From positions 1 through 64,000 of IMG/VR virus record IMGVR_UViG_3300036715_003541: a stretch of 64,000 nucleotides of DNA, one strand, 5' to 3'. The stretch comes from a virus. Shown here one piece after another: positions 1-8,447 of the stretch (positions are counted from its first letter, which is position 1; each line of letters begins with the position of its first letter). Below the pieces are notes generated by a model. That model did not search any database. It had not been told where the DNA came from and saw nothing but the letters and a program-made list of their open reading frames with translations. Made by a program: the position numbers and the translations under genes.

Positions 1-252
1 AAGAAGAGAATTATAGGAAGAAGGTTCTATTTTCTTAATAGGTAATAAGAGTATTATAGTATAAGTTAAGTATAATAAGAGTATATATAGTATTATAGTA
101 TATATAATAGAGAAAGAGAGCGCGCACACGATCCTTATTATATACACCGTGTGTGACTTATTACTCTTGTTTTTAATAAAAAAAAATATATGTTAAAATA
201 CTAACAGTTATATTTCATTGAAGTCAGGATTATTATTAATGTATTATGATAC
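1..252. other. AT-rich non-coding end with short repeats and a hairpin
   Basis: No convincing gene is seen here. The stretch lies downstream of the minus-strand gene that ends at 253. It holds two copies of taataagagtat (43-54 and 73-84), two copies of tattatagta (52-61 and 91-100), and runs of alternating T and A. An inverted repeat, cacacg at 125-130 and cgtgtg at 148-153, could form a 6-bp stem with a 17-nt loop. It sits in a short GC-richer patch (cgcgcacacg). A regulatory or structural role is possible but not shown. Confidence 0.45.
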
Positions 253-648
253 TTATATAGCAAAAGTAATTGGAATTAAACCAGAGCCAGATCCTTTTTT
301 AGCAGCAGCATCTGCAGAGGCTCTTACTTGATCTAAATTCTTTTTAATAAAAGAAGCATATCCTTTTGCAATTGTGGATAATACTTTTGATTTAAATTTA
401 CCTTGAGCATCTGTGTCAACTTTAGCACCTTTACCTGGTTCTGCAATAAATTGAATATTTACATTTCCACTTAATCCAGCTTCTTTCATTTCATCCAATA
501 CACTCATGAATGGTGCAAATGAATTTAAAAAATTAGTAAAGCTTTTTTGCGCAGAGTCATCACCGAAAAATAATTCAGTAGTTCCGGTTTGACTAACAAC
601 AGGTGCTTGAGCGTATTTTAAAAGTAGTTTCAACGTTTCTTTGTTCAT
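253..648 (-). CDS. Hypothetical phage protein, 131 aa
   Basis: I do not recognise a family. The 131-aa product begins with a helical Lys/Leu-rich stretch that contains LLKYAQA, an example of the hydrophobic-K-x-A motif that recurs in the virion proteins of this window. It ends with a Gly/Ser-rich, Ala/Lys-rich tail (KKGSGSGL). The ATG at 648 is preceded by an AAGGA ribosome-binding site. It is the last minus-strand gene before the window end and lies directly downstream of a broken homing endonuclease. A small virion protein is plausible from the motif, but this is inference. Confidence 0.6.
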   Translation of the reverse strand: MNKETLKLLLKYAQAPVVSQTGTTELFFGDDSAQKSFTNFLNSFAPFMSVLDEMKEAGLSGNVNIQFIAEPGKGAKVDTDAQGKFKSKVLSTIAKGYASFIKKNLDQVRASADAAAKKGSGSGLIPITFAI

Positions 649-665
649 AGTATTATTCCTTTTTA

Positions 666-1669
666 TTAACAGTAACTTTCTGTAAATATAGATTTAACTA
701 TATCATATTTTCTATCAAGATAAATTGTTGCATCTTTATACAAAAAATCAACTATTTTTTTAACACACCATTTCCGCCATATTCCAATACACCACAACTA
801 GAAGATATTCTAATATCTTTTGTCCTATTTTCTAATTCACATTCTTTCTCTAATACTTCTCTGCATTCTTTTAAAAATGAAGTAGTTCCACGTAAAGAAA
901 AAAACAATTATTTAACTGTTCTATTACCACTTAGTTTAGGGGTGTGAAAACACACATCACCATCATTGTAACCTCTTATAAAATGATGTTTTAATGGGTG
1001 TGTTTTTAGCCATTCAGGAAATGTATATGTAAACGTCTTTCTTTCTGTTATATTAAATCTAAGCAAATCAGCGCACATCTTTCTTGATGTAATTGCTAGC
1101 TCACTTTTTTCTGTATCTTTCCATTTTTCGTTACGATTGCTATGTTTTACAATATATTTATGAACTTTTGCATCAGATTTCATTGTGTCTCTTAATTTTA
1201 TTAAAAAACTCTCATCTCTTGATGATAATACAATATACAATAAATTTGTTTCTTTACTATTACCATGATTTTTAACACAACCATCAGCGGCTATAAATCC
1301 TGCGAGATAAAAAGATTCTTCATTATCTCTTGAGAAAAAATCATGATCACATGTGTGTCTTACCTGTGGCTTGTATTATAAACCAAAAGAAATCATTTTA
1401 TTTTTAACAGTACCTGGATCACAGTTCAAAAATCTTGCAACTTGTTTTAATGTGCCTAATTTACAATACAATTCTTCTAAATATTCTTTTGTCATATCTG
1501 GAATGGTTGTGTTTCTTTTACAATCATATCCTATTATTTCAAAAGCAGAATACAATGTAACAAAACTTATATTATAATACTCTTTTAGTTTTTTTAATGA
1601 TTTTATACGCTCAAAATCAGCTATTAGCTGTTCTGGAGTCACATTTAGTAGTAGTTTATTTTTTCTCAT
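666..1669 (-). pseudogene. Decayed LAGLIDADG homing endonuclease (two nonsense codons and a frameshift)
   Basis: Three reading segments join into one endonuclease when read on the minus strand from ATG 1669. The N-terminal part (to 1379) has two helix-turn-helix-like repeats. The middle carries LAGFIAADGC (near 1320-1350), a first LAGLIDADG helix, and HHFIRGYNDGD (near 940-990), the second. The C-terminal part contains LRGTTSF and ends in a segment with IYLDRKY, typical of the family's C-terminus. Three lesions separate them: an in-frame TAA at 1376-1378, an in-frame TAA at 908-910, and a one-base loss in an A7 run at 755-761 that shifts the frame. The flanking protein sequence continues in frame across both stops. 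The intact gene would encode about 335 aa. No group I intron core is visible around it, so it looks free-standing, between 1698-2600 and 253-648. Active products are unlikely. Confidence 0.8.
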
Positions 1670-1697
1670 ACTGTGATAAAACCGGCATGCCCTACCC

Positions 1698-2600
1698 TTA
1701 ATAGTATCTTTTTTGGCGCACGTGGCGTAATCTATTATAAGCAGGAGAAAGACCACTGGAAGTAAACGAAAATGTTCCCATTGATTTTGGAAATGGTCTC
1801 ATAGAATTTTTAATCATCTTTGTGTTATCATTCCACATTGTAATAAGAGAGCCAGATTGTGTGTTTAACAAATCAGAAATAGAAGGTGGTGTGAAGTTAA
1901 TTCCTTGATCACTAATATTTACCTCATATCCTTTTGCAATTAAAGCATGACTTGCCATAGCATAAGCGGCAGCACCATCAACAATAATTTGACCAAATTG
2001 CGCGACAAACCCACTATCATCAAAGTTGAAAAATGTAAAGTAAGGTATGCTATTAAAATGGCTAAGTGCTGAACCTAAAAATGTCACAAGCATATCTACA
2101 GAAAAAATATCACAATCAACATAAATAACATTTCCATATTGATCTTTGCTTTTTGTTTTGCCGGAGCTATTTAGTCTGGCTCTTAACATTTTTAGCAACT
2201 TATTTATGTTATTTATTGCTGCTTGCGAGTAAGTAAAAGGAAAGTCATCTCCAAGATGTGCATATCCATCTGAGTTTATACTTGGTATATCTGTTTTAAC
2301 AACTGTAAAGCTTAATGTACTTTCAACATAAAAGCCTGATATTAACCCAGACCATAAATCATTGTATGTTCCATAAGGACCATTGATGGGAACTTGGAAT
2401 GCATATTGATATTTACCTGGAGCAATAAGAGTTACGCCAGTTGTAGTTGGTGTAAGTAATATATGTCCAGTTGGTTGTATGATAGATACAGATGGTAAAG
2501 TATCTGTATTTACGGGTTGCCCTAATGAGTCTTTAAATTGAACAGTTAGGTTTACTATATCATTTACGTCAATTGTTTGACCACGGGATTTTTCAGCCAT
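1698..2600 (-). CDS. Virion structural protein, probably neck, tail or baseplate, 300 aa
   Basis: The N-terminal ~110 residues look like a beta-sandwich (alternating beta pattern, QFKDSLGQPVNTD, then a PGKYQYAFQVP segment) of the Ig-like kind often found in phage virion proteins. The rest is mixed, with a helical middle (INNINKLLKMLRARL) and an aromatic- and Arg-rich C-terminus. It has one copy of the D-G-Y motif shared with the fibre/baseplate genes (SDGYAHLG). An AGGAG site precedes ATG 2600. It lies at the edge of the structural module and diverges from the plus-strand cassette at 2701. The exact virion position cannot be assigned; the structural call rests on composition and context. Confidence 0.55.
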   Translation of the reverse strand: MAEKSRGQTIDVNDIVNLTVQFKDSLGQPVNTDTLPSVSIIQPTGHILLTPTTTGVTLIAPGKYQYAFQVPINGPYGTYNDLWSGLISGFYVESTLSFTVVKTDIPSINSDGYAHLGDDFPFTYSQAAINNINKLLKMLRARLNSSGKTKSKDQYGNVIYVDCDIFSVDMLVTFLGSALSHFNSIPYFTFFNFDDSGFVAQFGQIIVDGAAAYAMASHALIAKGYEVNISDQGINFTPPSISDLLNTQSGSLITMWNDNTKMIKNSMRPFPKSMGTFSFTSSGLSPAYNRLRHVRQKRYY

Positions 2601-2652
2601 AAGTATCTCCTAAAGTAATAAATATCTTTAGCTACTAGATATATGTTAAAAG

Positions 2653-2681
2653 TTGTAGTTTTGAAAAATCTTTTATATATT
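2653..2681 (+). promoter_or_regulatory. Possible sigma70-like promoter for the plus-strand cassette
   Basis: TTGTAG (2653-2658) and TATATT (2676-2681) are separated by 17 nt, a weak match to sigma70 -35 and -10 boxes, upstream of the only plus-strand genes in the window. A second TATAAT lies at 2693-2698, immediately before the first ATG at 2701. No Shine-Dalgarno precedes that ATG. AT richness makes chance matches likely. Confidence 0.3.
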
Positions 2682-2700
2682 AACAATTAACGTATAATAA

Positions 2701-3081
2701 ATGACTATTACTATGATGAAAGAAATTTGGATAACTAACTTTACAAAAAAAGATATTCTAATAGAAGACCTTGGTATAAAAATACCAAAAATGTCTATTG
2801 TAAATTTATTTAAATACAATTTGCTTGAGGAAAATATTTTAAAAAGTATTCAATCAGGCTCAATATTTAAAAAATCACAATATATAAGAATTCGTCAGAC
2901 TGCACCGGAATTTAGAAAAGAAAGAAAATTAGTATCTGATCAGCCATCGATTAGACTTCAGAAATCTGGTTTCACGCAAGAGAAAAAAGAGTATGATGAA
3001 TTAAGAATAGATGATGAATTGTTTTCAAGTCAATTTGGCGATGGTGAATTTGATGAAAATGAAAAAAAGGATTTACTATGA
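2701..3081 (+). CDS. Hypothetical protein, 126 aa, first gene of plus-strand cassette
   Basis: This gene is unrecognised. It is one of only three plus-strand genes in the window. The N-terminal half (IWITNFTKKDILIEDLGIKI) looks like a small beta-rich domain. The C-terminal half is charged and ends with an acidic tail (DDELFSSQFGDGEFDENEK). The start is uncertain: ATG 2701 has no Shine-Dalgarno and follows a TATAAT by two bases, and ATG 2713 or 2716 (MMKEIW) is an alternative. Its stop overlaps the next gene as ATGA at 3078-3081, so the cassette is probably co-translated. It may be a structural or accessory late gene, without direct evidence. Confidence 0.55.
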   Translation: MTITMMKEIWITNFTKKDILIEDLGIKIPKMSIVNLFKYNLLEENILKSIQSGSIFKKSQYIRIRQTAPEFRKERKLVSDQPSIRLQKSGFTQEKKEYDELRIDDELFSSQFGDGEFDENEKKDLL

Positions 3082-3227
3082 GTAATACAGCTTTAAAATA
3101 CCCAGAATATAATGAAAACTTCTTTAAAGTGGAAGAAAACATTATATCAGAATACAAAAAACTAAATGATAAGTGTGATTCGATTATAGAAAAGATTAAG
3201 AAAAGAAAATACAAAAATGAGGAGTGA
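3078..3227 (+). CDS. Small hypothetical protein, 49 aa
   Basis: A 49-aa ORF from ATG 3078 to TGA 3225-3227 that overlaps the upstream gene by an ATGA junction. It runs into the ribosome-binding site of the next gene: the GAGGAG of its last codons lies just before ATG 3230. The product is helical, rich in Lys and Glu, and ends in a basic stretch (KIKKRKYKNEE). No family is recognised. Tight coupling on both sides is the main support for its being real. Confidence 0.5.
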   Translation: MSNTALKYPEYNENFFKVEENIISEYKKLNDKCDSIIEKIKKRKYKNEE

Positions 3228-3229
3228 GT

Positions 3230-3484
3230 ATGGCTAATCCAAAAGAACAAGAAACAAATGCTTTAAATAAAACTGATTTGGCTGTTATTTTGGAAGTAAA
3301 TAAAAAAGCCATCGAGTTACAAACAGCAGCTGTTTCTCAAAATGAAGAAATTATAGAAAATTTAGAAAGCATAAAAACAAATATAGAGAATTTAGAAAAA
3401 TCTCTATATAAATTGCAAATTATGTTGATAGCTGGCGCGTTGCCAATTATTTATGAAATAATCAAAGTGATTACTACTAAATAA
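3230..3484 (+). CDS. XhlA/holin-like small membrane protein, 84 aa
   Basis: The product has a coiled-coil-like N-terminal two-thirds (repeated hydrophobic heptads around NEEIIENLESIKTNIENLEK), then one hydrophobic C-terminal segment at about residues 63-81 (LQIMLIAGALPIIYEIIKVI). A short coiled coil followed by a single C-terminal membrane helix is the layout of XhlA-type haemolysin/holin accessory proteins, so a role in lysis or membrane association is a reasonable guess. ATG 3230 is chosen over GTG 3224 because GAGGAG lies 6-10 nt upstream of it. The stop at 3482-3484 abuts the stop of the convergent cold-shock gene with no spacer. Confidence 0.5.
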   Translation: MANPKEQETNALNKTDLAVILEVNKKAIELQTAAVSQNEEIIENLESIKTNIENLEKSLYKLQIMLIAGALPIIYEIIKVITTK

Positions 3485-3700
3485 TCAAACAACTTCTACT
3501 TCAATCGCTTTGGGCTTACCATCGTGATTTAATCCAATACCAAATCGTACATCCTGACCTTTTACAAGCGTCTTAAATCCATCTGCCAAAATATCAGAGT
3601 AATGCACAAACATATCTTTTTGTGGTACTCCGTTTTTTTGCCACGTAATAAAACCAAAACCCTTTGTAAAAAACTCAACTTTACCTGTAAACTTTTCCAT
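3485..3700 (-). CDS. Cold-shock domain protein (CspA family)
   Basis: This 71-aa protein is one complete cold-shock domain, the usual length for CspA-family proteins. The RNP1-like motif KGFGFI lies at about residues 13-18 and RNP2-like MFVHYSDI at about residues 30-37. These carry the aromatic residues that stack on single-stranded RNA or DNA. The family acts as RNA chaperones or antiterminators. The phage copy may help late transcription or translation at low temperature, which is inference. It is transcribed alone after a 51-nt gap that contains the small inverted repeat GGGA/TCCC near 3723-3734. It converges with the plus-strand cassette. Confidence 0.92.
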   Translation of the reverse strand: MEKFTGKVEFFTKGFGFITWQKNGVPQKDMFVHYSDILADGFKTLVKGQDVRFGIGLNHDGKPKAIEVEVV

Positions 3701-3751
3701 TTATTTTTCCTTACACTTAATAGGGATACTTCCCACAAACTTATAGCTTAA

Positions 3752-4069
3752 TTATAGTAGAATAATTGGGCTATTTTCTTTCTCTTCTTTTTCGGTCTGC
3801 TCTTTATCTTCGTATACCAATTCACCATTGATTACTAAATGCCCACCACCCGCTCGTCCAGCCAAAAGAAAATAAACTTCTTTTGTTCCATGCTTACCAA
3901 TATCTAATCTTTCTTGATCTGTTTGAGCATCCTTTAAATACTGATCATACTTTTTAAAAATATTTAACAAATCAGGAAGACAACCAAGTTCTTTTGCTAG
4001 TTTAATAAATTGTTTTCTTGTTGCGTTTTCTGGCAATATTTTAAAACCAGATGATGTATCGACTTTCAT
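3752..4069 (-). CDS. Hypothetical protein, 105 aa
   Basis: This gene is unrecognised. The first two-thirds is predicted helical (RKQFIKLAKELGCLPDLLNIFKKY). It is followed by a short segment with VYFLLAGRAGGGHLVINGEL, which could be a beta hairpin. The C-terminus is strongly charged and ends in a hydrophobic PIILL. ATG 4069 lies one base beyond the stop of the HNH gene at 4071, so the two are likely co-transcribed. Confidence 0.55.
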   Translation of the reverse strand: MKVDTSSGFKILPENATRKQFIKLAKELGCLPDLLNIFKKYDQYLKDAQTDQERLDIGKHGTKEVYFLLAGRAGGGHLVINGELVYEDKEQTEKEEKENSPIILL

Positions 4070-4070
4070 A

Positions 4071-4385
4071 TTATACCTTGTATGTTTTGTTTGTGAATTC
4101 TATGTATGGAGAATTTATTCCTTCAATATTTTTTTTACCATCTAACTCATAAACAACTGTTCTATAATTAGGCAGCTTTGTAGATGGGAATATACCTATA
4201 ATAAATAATCTGCCTTCATGAATATATTTATGATGCTTATCACAAACAATCATTAAATTTAAATCATGATTATTTGTATTATCTTCTGTACGCTCAATAA
4301 TATGATGCAAATGAAGATACTCTGTTTCTGCACATTCATTGATTTCACATTTATTTTTTATAAGTTTCTTTTTCTTTGAAGCCAC
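4071..4385 (-). CDS. HNH endonuclease, 104 aa
   Basis: The protein shows the beta-beta-alpha metal HNH signature. There is a Cys pair at residues 13 and 18, then LHLHHII with the catalytic His pair at 27-28, an Asn-rich linker (NTNNHDLNL), and CDKHHKYIH with Cys48 and His51/52/56. HNH proteins of this size in phages are free-standing homing nucleases or small DNA-nicking enzymes. The position between a fibre-like gene and a cold-shock gene gives no functional partner and fits a mobile gene. The basic N-terminus (ASKKKKLIKNK) may contact DNA. Homing activity is inferred. Confidence 0.8.
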   Translation of the reverse strand: MASKKKKLIKNKCEINECAETEYLHLHHIIERTEDNTNNHDLNLMIVCDKHHKYIHEGRLFIIGIFPSTKLPNYRTVVYELDGKKNIEGINSPYIEFTNKTYKV

Positions 4386-4408
4386 AACAAATATATATCA
4401 CCTAAAAT

Positions 4409-4437
4409 GAAAAAAGGCACTTTAAGTACCTTTTTTC
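4409..4437 (-). terminator. Rho-independent terminator after the 1303-aa gene
   Basis: gaaaaaaggcact-tta-agtaccttttttc forms a hairpin with one C-A mismatch, flanked by A and T tracts, so it may work in both directions. On the minus strand it follows the stop of the large fibre-like gene at 4439 by one base. Confidence 0.8.
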
Positions 4438-4438
4438 A

Positions 4439-7400
4439 TTATGATGTTTTTATGCAGACGTAACCCAAAGTTGCACCCACACCAGCAACCGCTGTTCTCA
4501 CTCTAACAAACTTAGCATATACTGTGGCGTAACTTAAAGCAACAGTACTATTTGCTACGCCTGTTAAGTTCGCCCCAATTACATACCAATTTGTACCATC
4601 CTCAGATCCTTCTAAAACAAATTGTGGAGCCGTTGTTGTAATGGCACCCATAAAAACAATTAAATTGGCTATACCAGATCCATCAGAGTTTAATATAGCA
4701 GATATGCTATTTAAAGTATTTGGATCAATTGTTCTGTTAAATATTTGTCTAAATCTTTCTCCTGCAACAGAATAGTTCAATCTATTCAAAGATCTTGTAA
4801 ATGAAGGCGTAGTACCTGCAACTGTTTGAACATATCTAATTCTGTTACCCGTAAGTCTCAGTAAGGGAGTTCTATATGAACCCGTTGTAGTAATTCTTGG
4901 AAAATCATAAATTCTATACCAACTTGTACCTGAGTCATCAGATTCCTCAATACCAACATCCATGGTTGGTGTGGTGCCTGTTACAGCTGTGACTTGAATA
5001 TTAAATTCGGCAGATTGAGCGTTACCTTGTGTGACCGCCGCTGTTGTTGTAGTTGTTGTAAGTGCTGCAGAAGCAATATCATTAACTAAAACACCAGCAT
5101 TTAAACCAGCTCCAGTAACTGCTGCAACTGTAGTTACACCAGTTACAGTTGTAACCGTACCAATATTTGGTGTGTTTTGAATATTTACAGGTATTGAAGA
5201 TGTTTGATCAGATAATGGACGACCAAGTATTTCAACTCTCTCTCTATCATAATCAAATACACGCACAAAAGATAGTCTAAAATCTGTACGTTTAATTACA
5301 CCACCACCACAGTTTGTAACTGTAAAATCAGCTGGAGCAACCATAGAGCCAATTGGCTCTAATTCTAATGTTGTTGTTGCGATGTTTCTAATTCTCCACG
5401 CACCATCAACACCTAATGTACCACCATTTACAGCATTTCTAACACCAACAAGATTAATATAGTCACCAATAAGTAAACCAGACCAAGAAGCGTTTCCAAC
5501 AAGTGTTAAAATACCAGATGTAAGTGTTGCGGTAGATGCAACAACAGCATTATAACCTAAAGCAGAACCTAAGTTACCACCCTGCACTTTTGCTACAAAA
5601 CCACCATAACTTGTTGCAGTTGCAATTGCACCAAAGGATACTGTAATAGATGTAGGGTTAACAATAGACGTAATTGGTGCCGCTGTTAGTTGATTTTGGA
5701 AATTTGTTTGGTCCCTAACACCATAAATAATAATTTGATCTGCAGTTGTGAGATTATGAGCAACATCAAATACAATCGTAGCAACTGCTGAACCTGATTT
5801 AGTAATAGATACAATTTGTGCTGTTGGTACTGTTAAAGAATCTGAATTATATGTTCTAAATCTTAACTTATAATAATTCAAATGATTTGGACAAACTTGT
5901 GTTCGAGTATATCTTGCAATAGTTCCAGTAGTGCCGTCAACAACACTATCATGCCACTGCAATCTATCTACCTGAATAGCAGCTCTAAACTCAGTTGTTG
6001 GTTGAAACGTGTAATTATAAGCAGCGTTTACTGCTTGAAGAGAAGCTGTTGTTGAGATTGTTGAAGAATGATTTCCAGCAATAGTACCACCTGGTAAAAC
6101 ATCACCAGCTTCACTTCTTGCATAAAATGAAGCGTTTGTTACGGTGGGGTTTTCAAAAATTATAGCTGTGCCATTTTGAGCACCTTGCATTGCTGTTCTG
6201 TAAAAAACAAAGCCAGATGTAAATGGACCCGCAGTAACGCTTGGTAAAGTGCCACCAGGACCAGCTGTAGCTGTAAATTGTGTGGATGATGGAGTACTTG
6301 CAACAACTAAAGCTGGATAATTGAAACGAGAATCAGATACGCCCTTAATACCAACTCTATAACCAACCTTCAAATTGTGAGCAACAGATGTGTTTACTGT
6401 TAATGTTGTTGTATTTTGAGAGATAGAAGATATTGCTATATCAGCTATTGTGGCAGTTGGAGTAGATGTATCAATAATTTCAGCTGAAAATTCTTGACCT
6501 AAAGTTCTTTGAGAGAGTGACAATCCAAGACTTAATTCAATAGGTAGTTGAAAATTAATAGATGATTCTATTTTTGATGTAGTTCCTGCTGTTAATGGAT
6601 CTTTTGAAATAACCAAATAAGAAGCCGCTGCGGCATTACCATCTAACATGATAATATCACCAGATCCTTTTGTCTCAATCCATTTTAAGTTAGGAGTATA
6701 GGATTCAAAAGCCTCTCTAAATTTTGTTGTAATATTTGTTAAACTTTTAACAGATGTTGCTGTAAATGGAATTGATCTTTCTAATGCATGAGCATCCAAT
6801 CTAATAGTACCAGATGTATAAGAGGTAACTCTTATACGAATGTATTTATAACCATAAGATGGCAAGAAGAATACTTGACCAGCAATATTTGCATAAGAAC
6901 TTGTATCATTTGTTGATGGACTATAAGCTTCAATATTTGTCCAACCAGAATCATCTAAATAATTTGTTCCTTGAAAATATATATTTACATTATTCCAAGA
7001 AACTGGCGCTGAAAATTGTAATAAAACACCAGAAATTTGAGAGCAATCTAAAGTTAGTAAATTTGTATTATTTGAAGATGCTGTTAGGTTACTAAAAACT
7101 TTACCAGGTGAAGCTTTTGCAATAATCCCATCACTTTCAGATAATGTTGATACTTGAACGGCATTGTGATTTTTAACTGTAATATAAGAAATATTAACTG
7201 TAGTATTTGAAGCCACCATACCAGTGTTGACCATCTTAACACCAGCATCCATAATATCAAAGGAAGTGGGTATAACTAAAGAATGTTCAGCAACTTTAAC
7301 ACCATTGATGAAAAAGTATACAACTTCTGTAAATATTTCAACCCTATAATCAACATCATTTGCTGTTGTTAAACCTGTTGGTAAATTAACTAATGTTTGT

Positions 7401-8350
7401 TGTAAATCAGAACCAGTTGGTACTGCAGTTGGATTTCTACCTGTTTCACAAATAATTTGTGTATCTGAAGTTCCATTTGCATTAAATCTTGCTAACCATC
7501 TTGGGTTTGTTGCAGCTTCATCAAAACCAAATCTAATTTCTTGATTCACTATTCTTTGAGAGATAGAAATTACTGCACGATAAATTAATGGTAAATAATC
7601 AACACCCCTACCAAAAGCAATATTTGATCCACTTGTTGTTCCAGAATTTAATGTAGCTTTACCAAATCCAATTGTATAATTTCCACCATTCGCTTGAGTG
7701 GTCTTCATTAAAGATCTAGATGCTGCACCAGAAGTTGAACCTGTGTAAGCAGATACTAATTTTAATTTTGTATCCGAAATAATACTTTCGATTTGTGTAT
7801 ATTTAGATTCATTATCAGCATTGATTTTAAAATAATCTTTATAATGAACATCATAAGAGTAAAAACCAGTACCAGTTACAATATCTCCAGATACAGTGAC
7901 ATTACCAATAGAATAATCTAAAGTTGAATTAGGGAAGTTAACTCTAAATGTACCTTCATCTGTTAATACTGCAGATCTTGTTTGTAAATTACCACCTTGA
8001 TCAATAGATGGTTGTACTAATAAACTATCTTTTGGTCCACTATAATTTGGATAAAATGATGATCTTGGTAATAACTCAGATGTTTGAATTGCACCACCAC
8101 TTGTTCCCTGCAAAATCAAATCACCTAAAGATGGAGCTGATGCTAAATCAGTATCTGTTGTTTGATTTCTCCATATCGTTGATGATAAAGAAGGAGATGC
8201 AGAAGAAACGTCAAATATTTTTGTTTCAACTAATACATCACCAATAGATGCATTTGTGAAAGAATTTTTAACAATATAAATAGAGTTCACAAGCTCTCTA
8301 TCTACACTAGAGCCTGAACTGCCACTGCCAATGCTACCAAATGAACTCAT
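4439..8350 (-). CDS. Large tail-fibre or baseplate protein, 1303 aa
   Basis: This is a long, Ser/Thr/Asn-rich, beta-structured protein typical of phage adhesins. A Gly/Ser-rich N-terminus is followed by a lectin-like stretch at about residues 220-400 (FGFDEAATNPRWLARF, YRVEIFTEVVYFFINGVKVAE), resembling a concanavalin/LamG-type sandwich. Two or three related modules later each contain an AHNL-type segment followed by a loop ending in IxGVRD or IKGVSD (about residues 645-700 and 880-930). The C-terminal ~200 residues include a WYxI segment in two similar copies (GTSWYRIYDFPR and GTNWYVIGANLT), suggesting repeated domains. It follows a terminator at 8393-8424 and is closed by its own terminator, so it is transcribed as a single gene. 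Host-surface binding is inferred. Confidence 0.75.
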   Translation of the reverse strand: MSSFGSIGSGSSGSSVDRELVNSIYIVKNSFTNASIGDVLVETKIFDVSSASPSLSSTIWRNQTTDTDLASAPSLGDLILQGTSGGAIQTSELLPRSSFYPNYSGPKDSLLVQPSIDQGGNLQTRSAVLTDEGTFRVNFPNSTLDYSIGNVTVSGDIVTGTGFYSYDVHYKDYFKINADNESKYTQIESIISDTKLKLVSAYTGSTSGAASRSLMKTTQANGGNYTIGFGKATLNSGTTSGSNIAFGRGVDYLPLIYRAVISISQRIVNQEIRFGFDEAATNPRWLARFNANGTSDTQIICETGRNPTAVPTGSDLQQTLVNLPTGLTTANDVDYRVEIFTEVVYFFINGVKVAEHSLVIPTSFDIMDAGVKMVNTGMVASNTTVNISYITVKNHNAVQVSTLSESDGIIAKASPGKVFSNLTASSNNTNLLTLDCSQISGVLLQFSAPVSWNNVNIYFQGTNYLDDSGWTNIEAYSPSTNDTSSYANIAGQVFFLPSYGYKYIRIRVTSYTSGTIRLDAHALERSIPFTATSVKSLTNITTKFREAFESYTPNLKWIETKGSGDIIMLDGNAAAASYLVISKDPLTAGTTSKIESSINFQLPIELSLGLSLSQRTLGQEFSAEIIDTSTPTATIADIAISSISQNTTTLTVNTSVAHNLKVGYRVGIKGVSDSRFNYPALVVASTPSSTQFTATAGPGGTLPSVTAGPFTSGFVFYRTAMQGAQNGTAIIFENPTVTNASFYARSEAGDVLPGGTIAGNHSSTISTTASLQAVNAAYNYTFQPTTEFRAAIQVDRLQWHDSVVDGTTGTIARYTRTQVCPNHLNYYKLRFRTYNSDSLTVPTAQIVSITKSGSAVATIVFDVAHNLTTADQIIIYGVRDQTNFQNQLTAAPITSIVNPTSITVSFGAIATATSYGGFVAKVQGGNLGSALGYNAVVASTATLTSGILTLVGNASWSGLLIGDYINLVGVRNAVNGGTLGVDGAWRIRNIATTTLELEPIGSMVAPADFTVTNCGGGVIKRTDFRLSFVRVFDYDRERVEILGRPLSDQTSSIPVNIQNTPNIGTVTTVTGVTTVAAVTGAGLNAGVLVNDIASAALTTTTTTAAVTQGNAQSAEFNIQVTAVTGTTPTMDVGIEESDDSGTSWYRIYDFPRITTTGSYRTPLLRLTGNRIRYVQTVAGTTPSFTRSLNRLNYSVAGERFRQIFNRTIDPNTLNSISAILNSDGSGIANLIVFMGAITTTAPQFVLEGSEDGTNWYVIGANLTGVANSTVALSYATVYAKFVRVRTAVAGVGATLGYVCIKTS

Positions 8351-8392
8351 TGAATACCTTATTGTTTGTAAAAGTTTTACTAATATAATAAT

Positions 8393-8424
8393 GAAAAATG
8401 CATAACATATATATGTTACGCATT
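8393..8424 (-). terminator. Rho-independent terminator after the lipoprotein gene
   Basis: On the minus strand aatgcgtaacat-atat-atgttatgcatt forms a long stem with one G-T pair and is followed by TTTTTC. It lies 24 nt past the stop of the lipoprotein gene and ends that transcription unit. Confidence 0.8.
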
Positions 8425-8447
8425 CTTAACTATAGATAAGGTTTTGT

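Noticed and set aside
1-170. A CRISPR array, because short repeats occur near the left end.
   Set aside because: The repeats are few, irregular and AT-only, with no regular spacers or cas genes.
666-1669. Stop-codon reassignment (TAA read as an amino acid) because protein similarity continues across two TAA codons.
   Set aside because: Other genes in the window use TAA as a normal terminal stop and the same locus also has a frameshift, so gene decay is simpler.
1698-1756. The ORF starting at 1756 as the true start of the broken endonuclease.
   Set aside because: It would overlap the end of the 300-aa structural gene; ATG 1669 gives a natural N-terminus.
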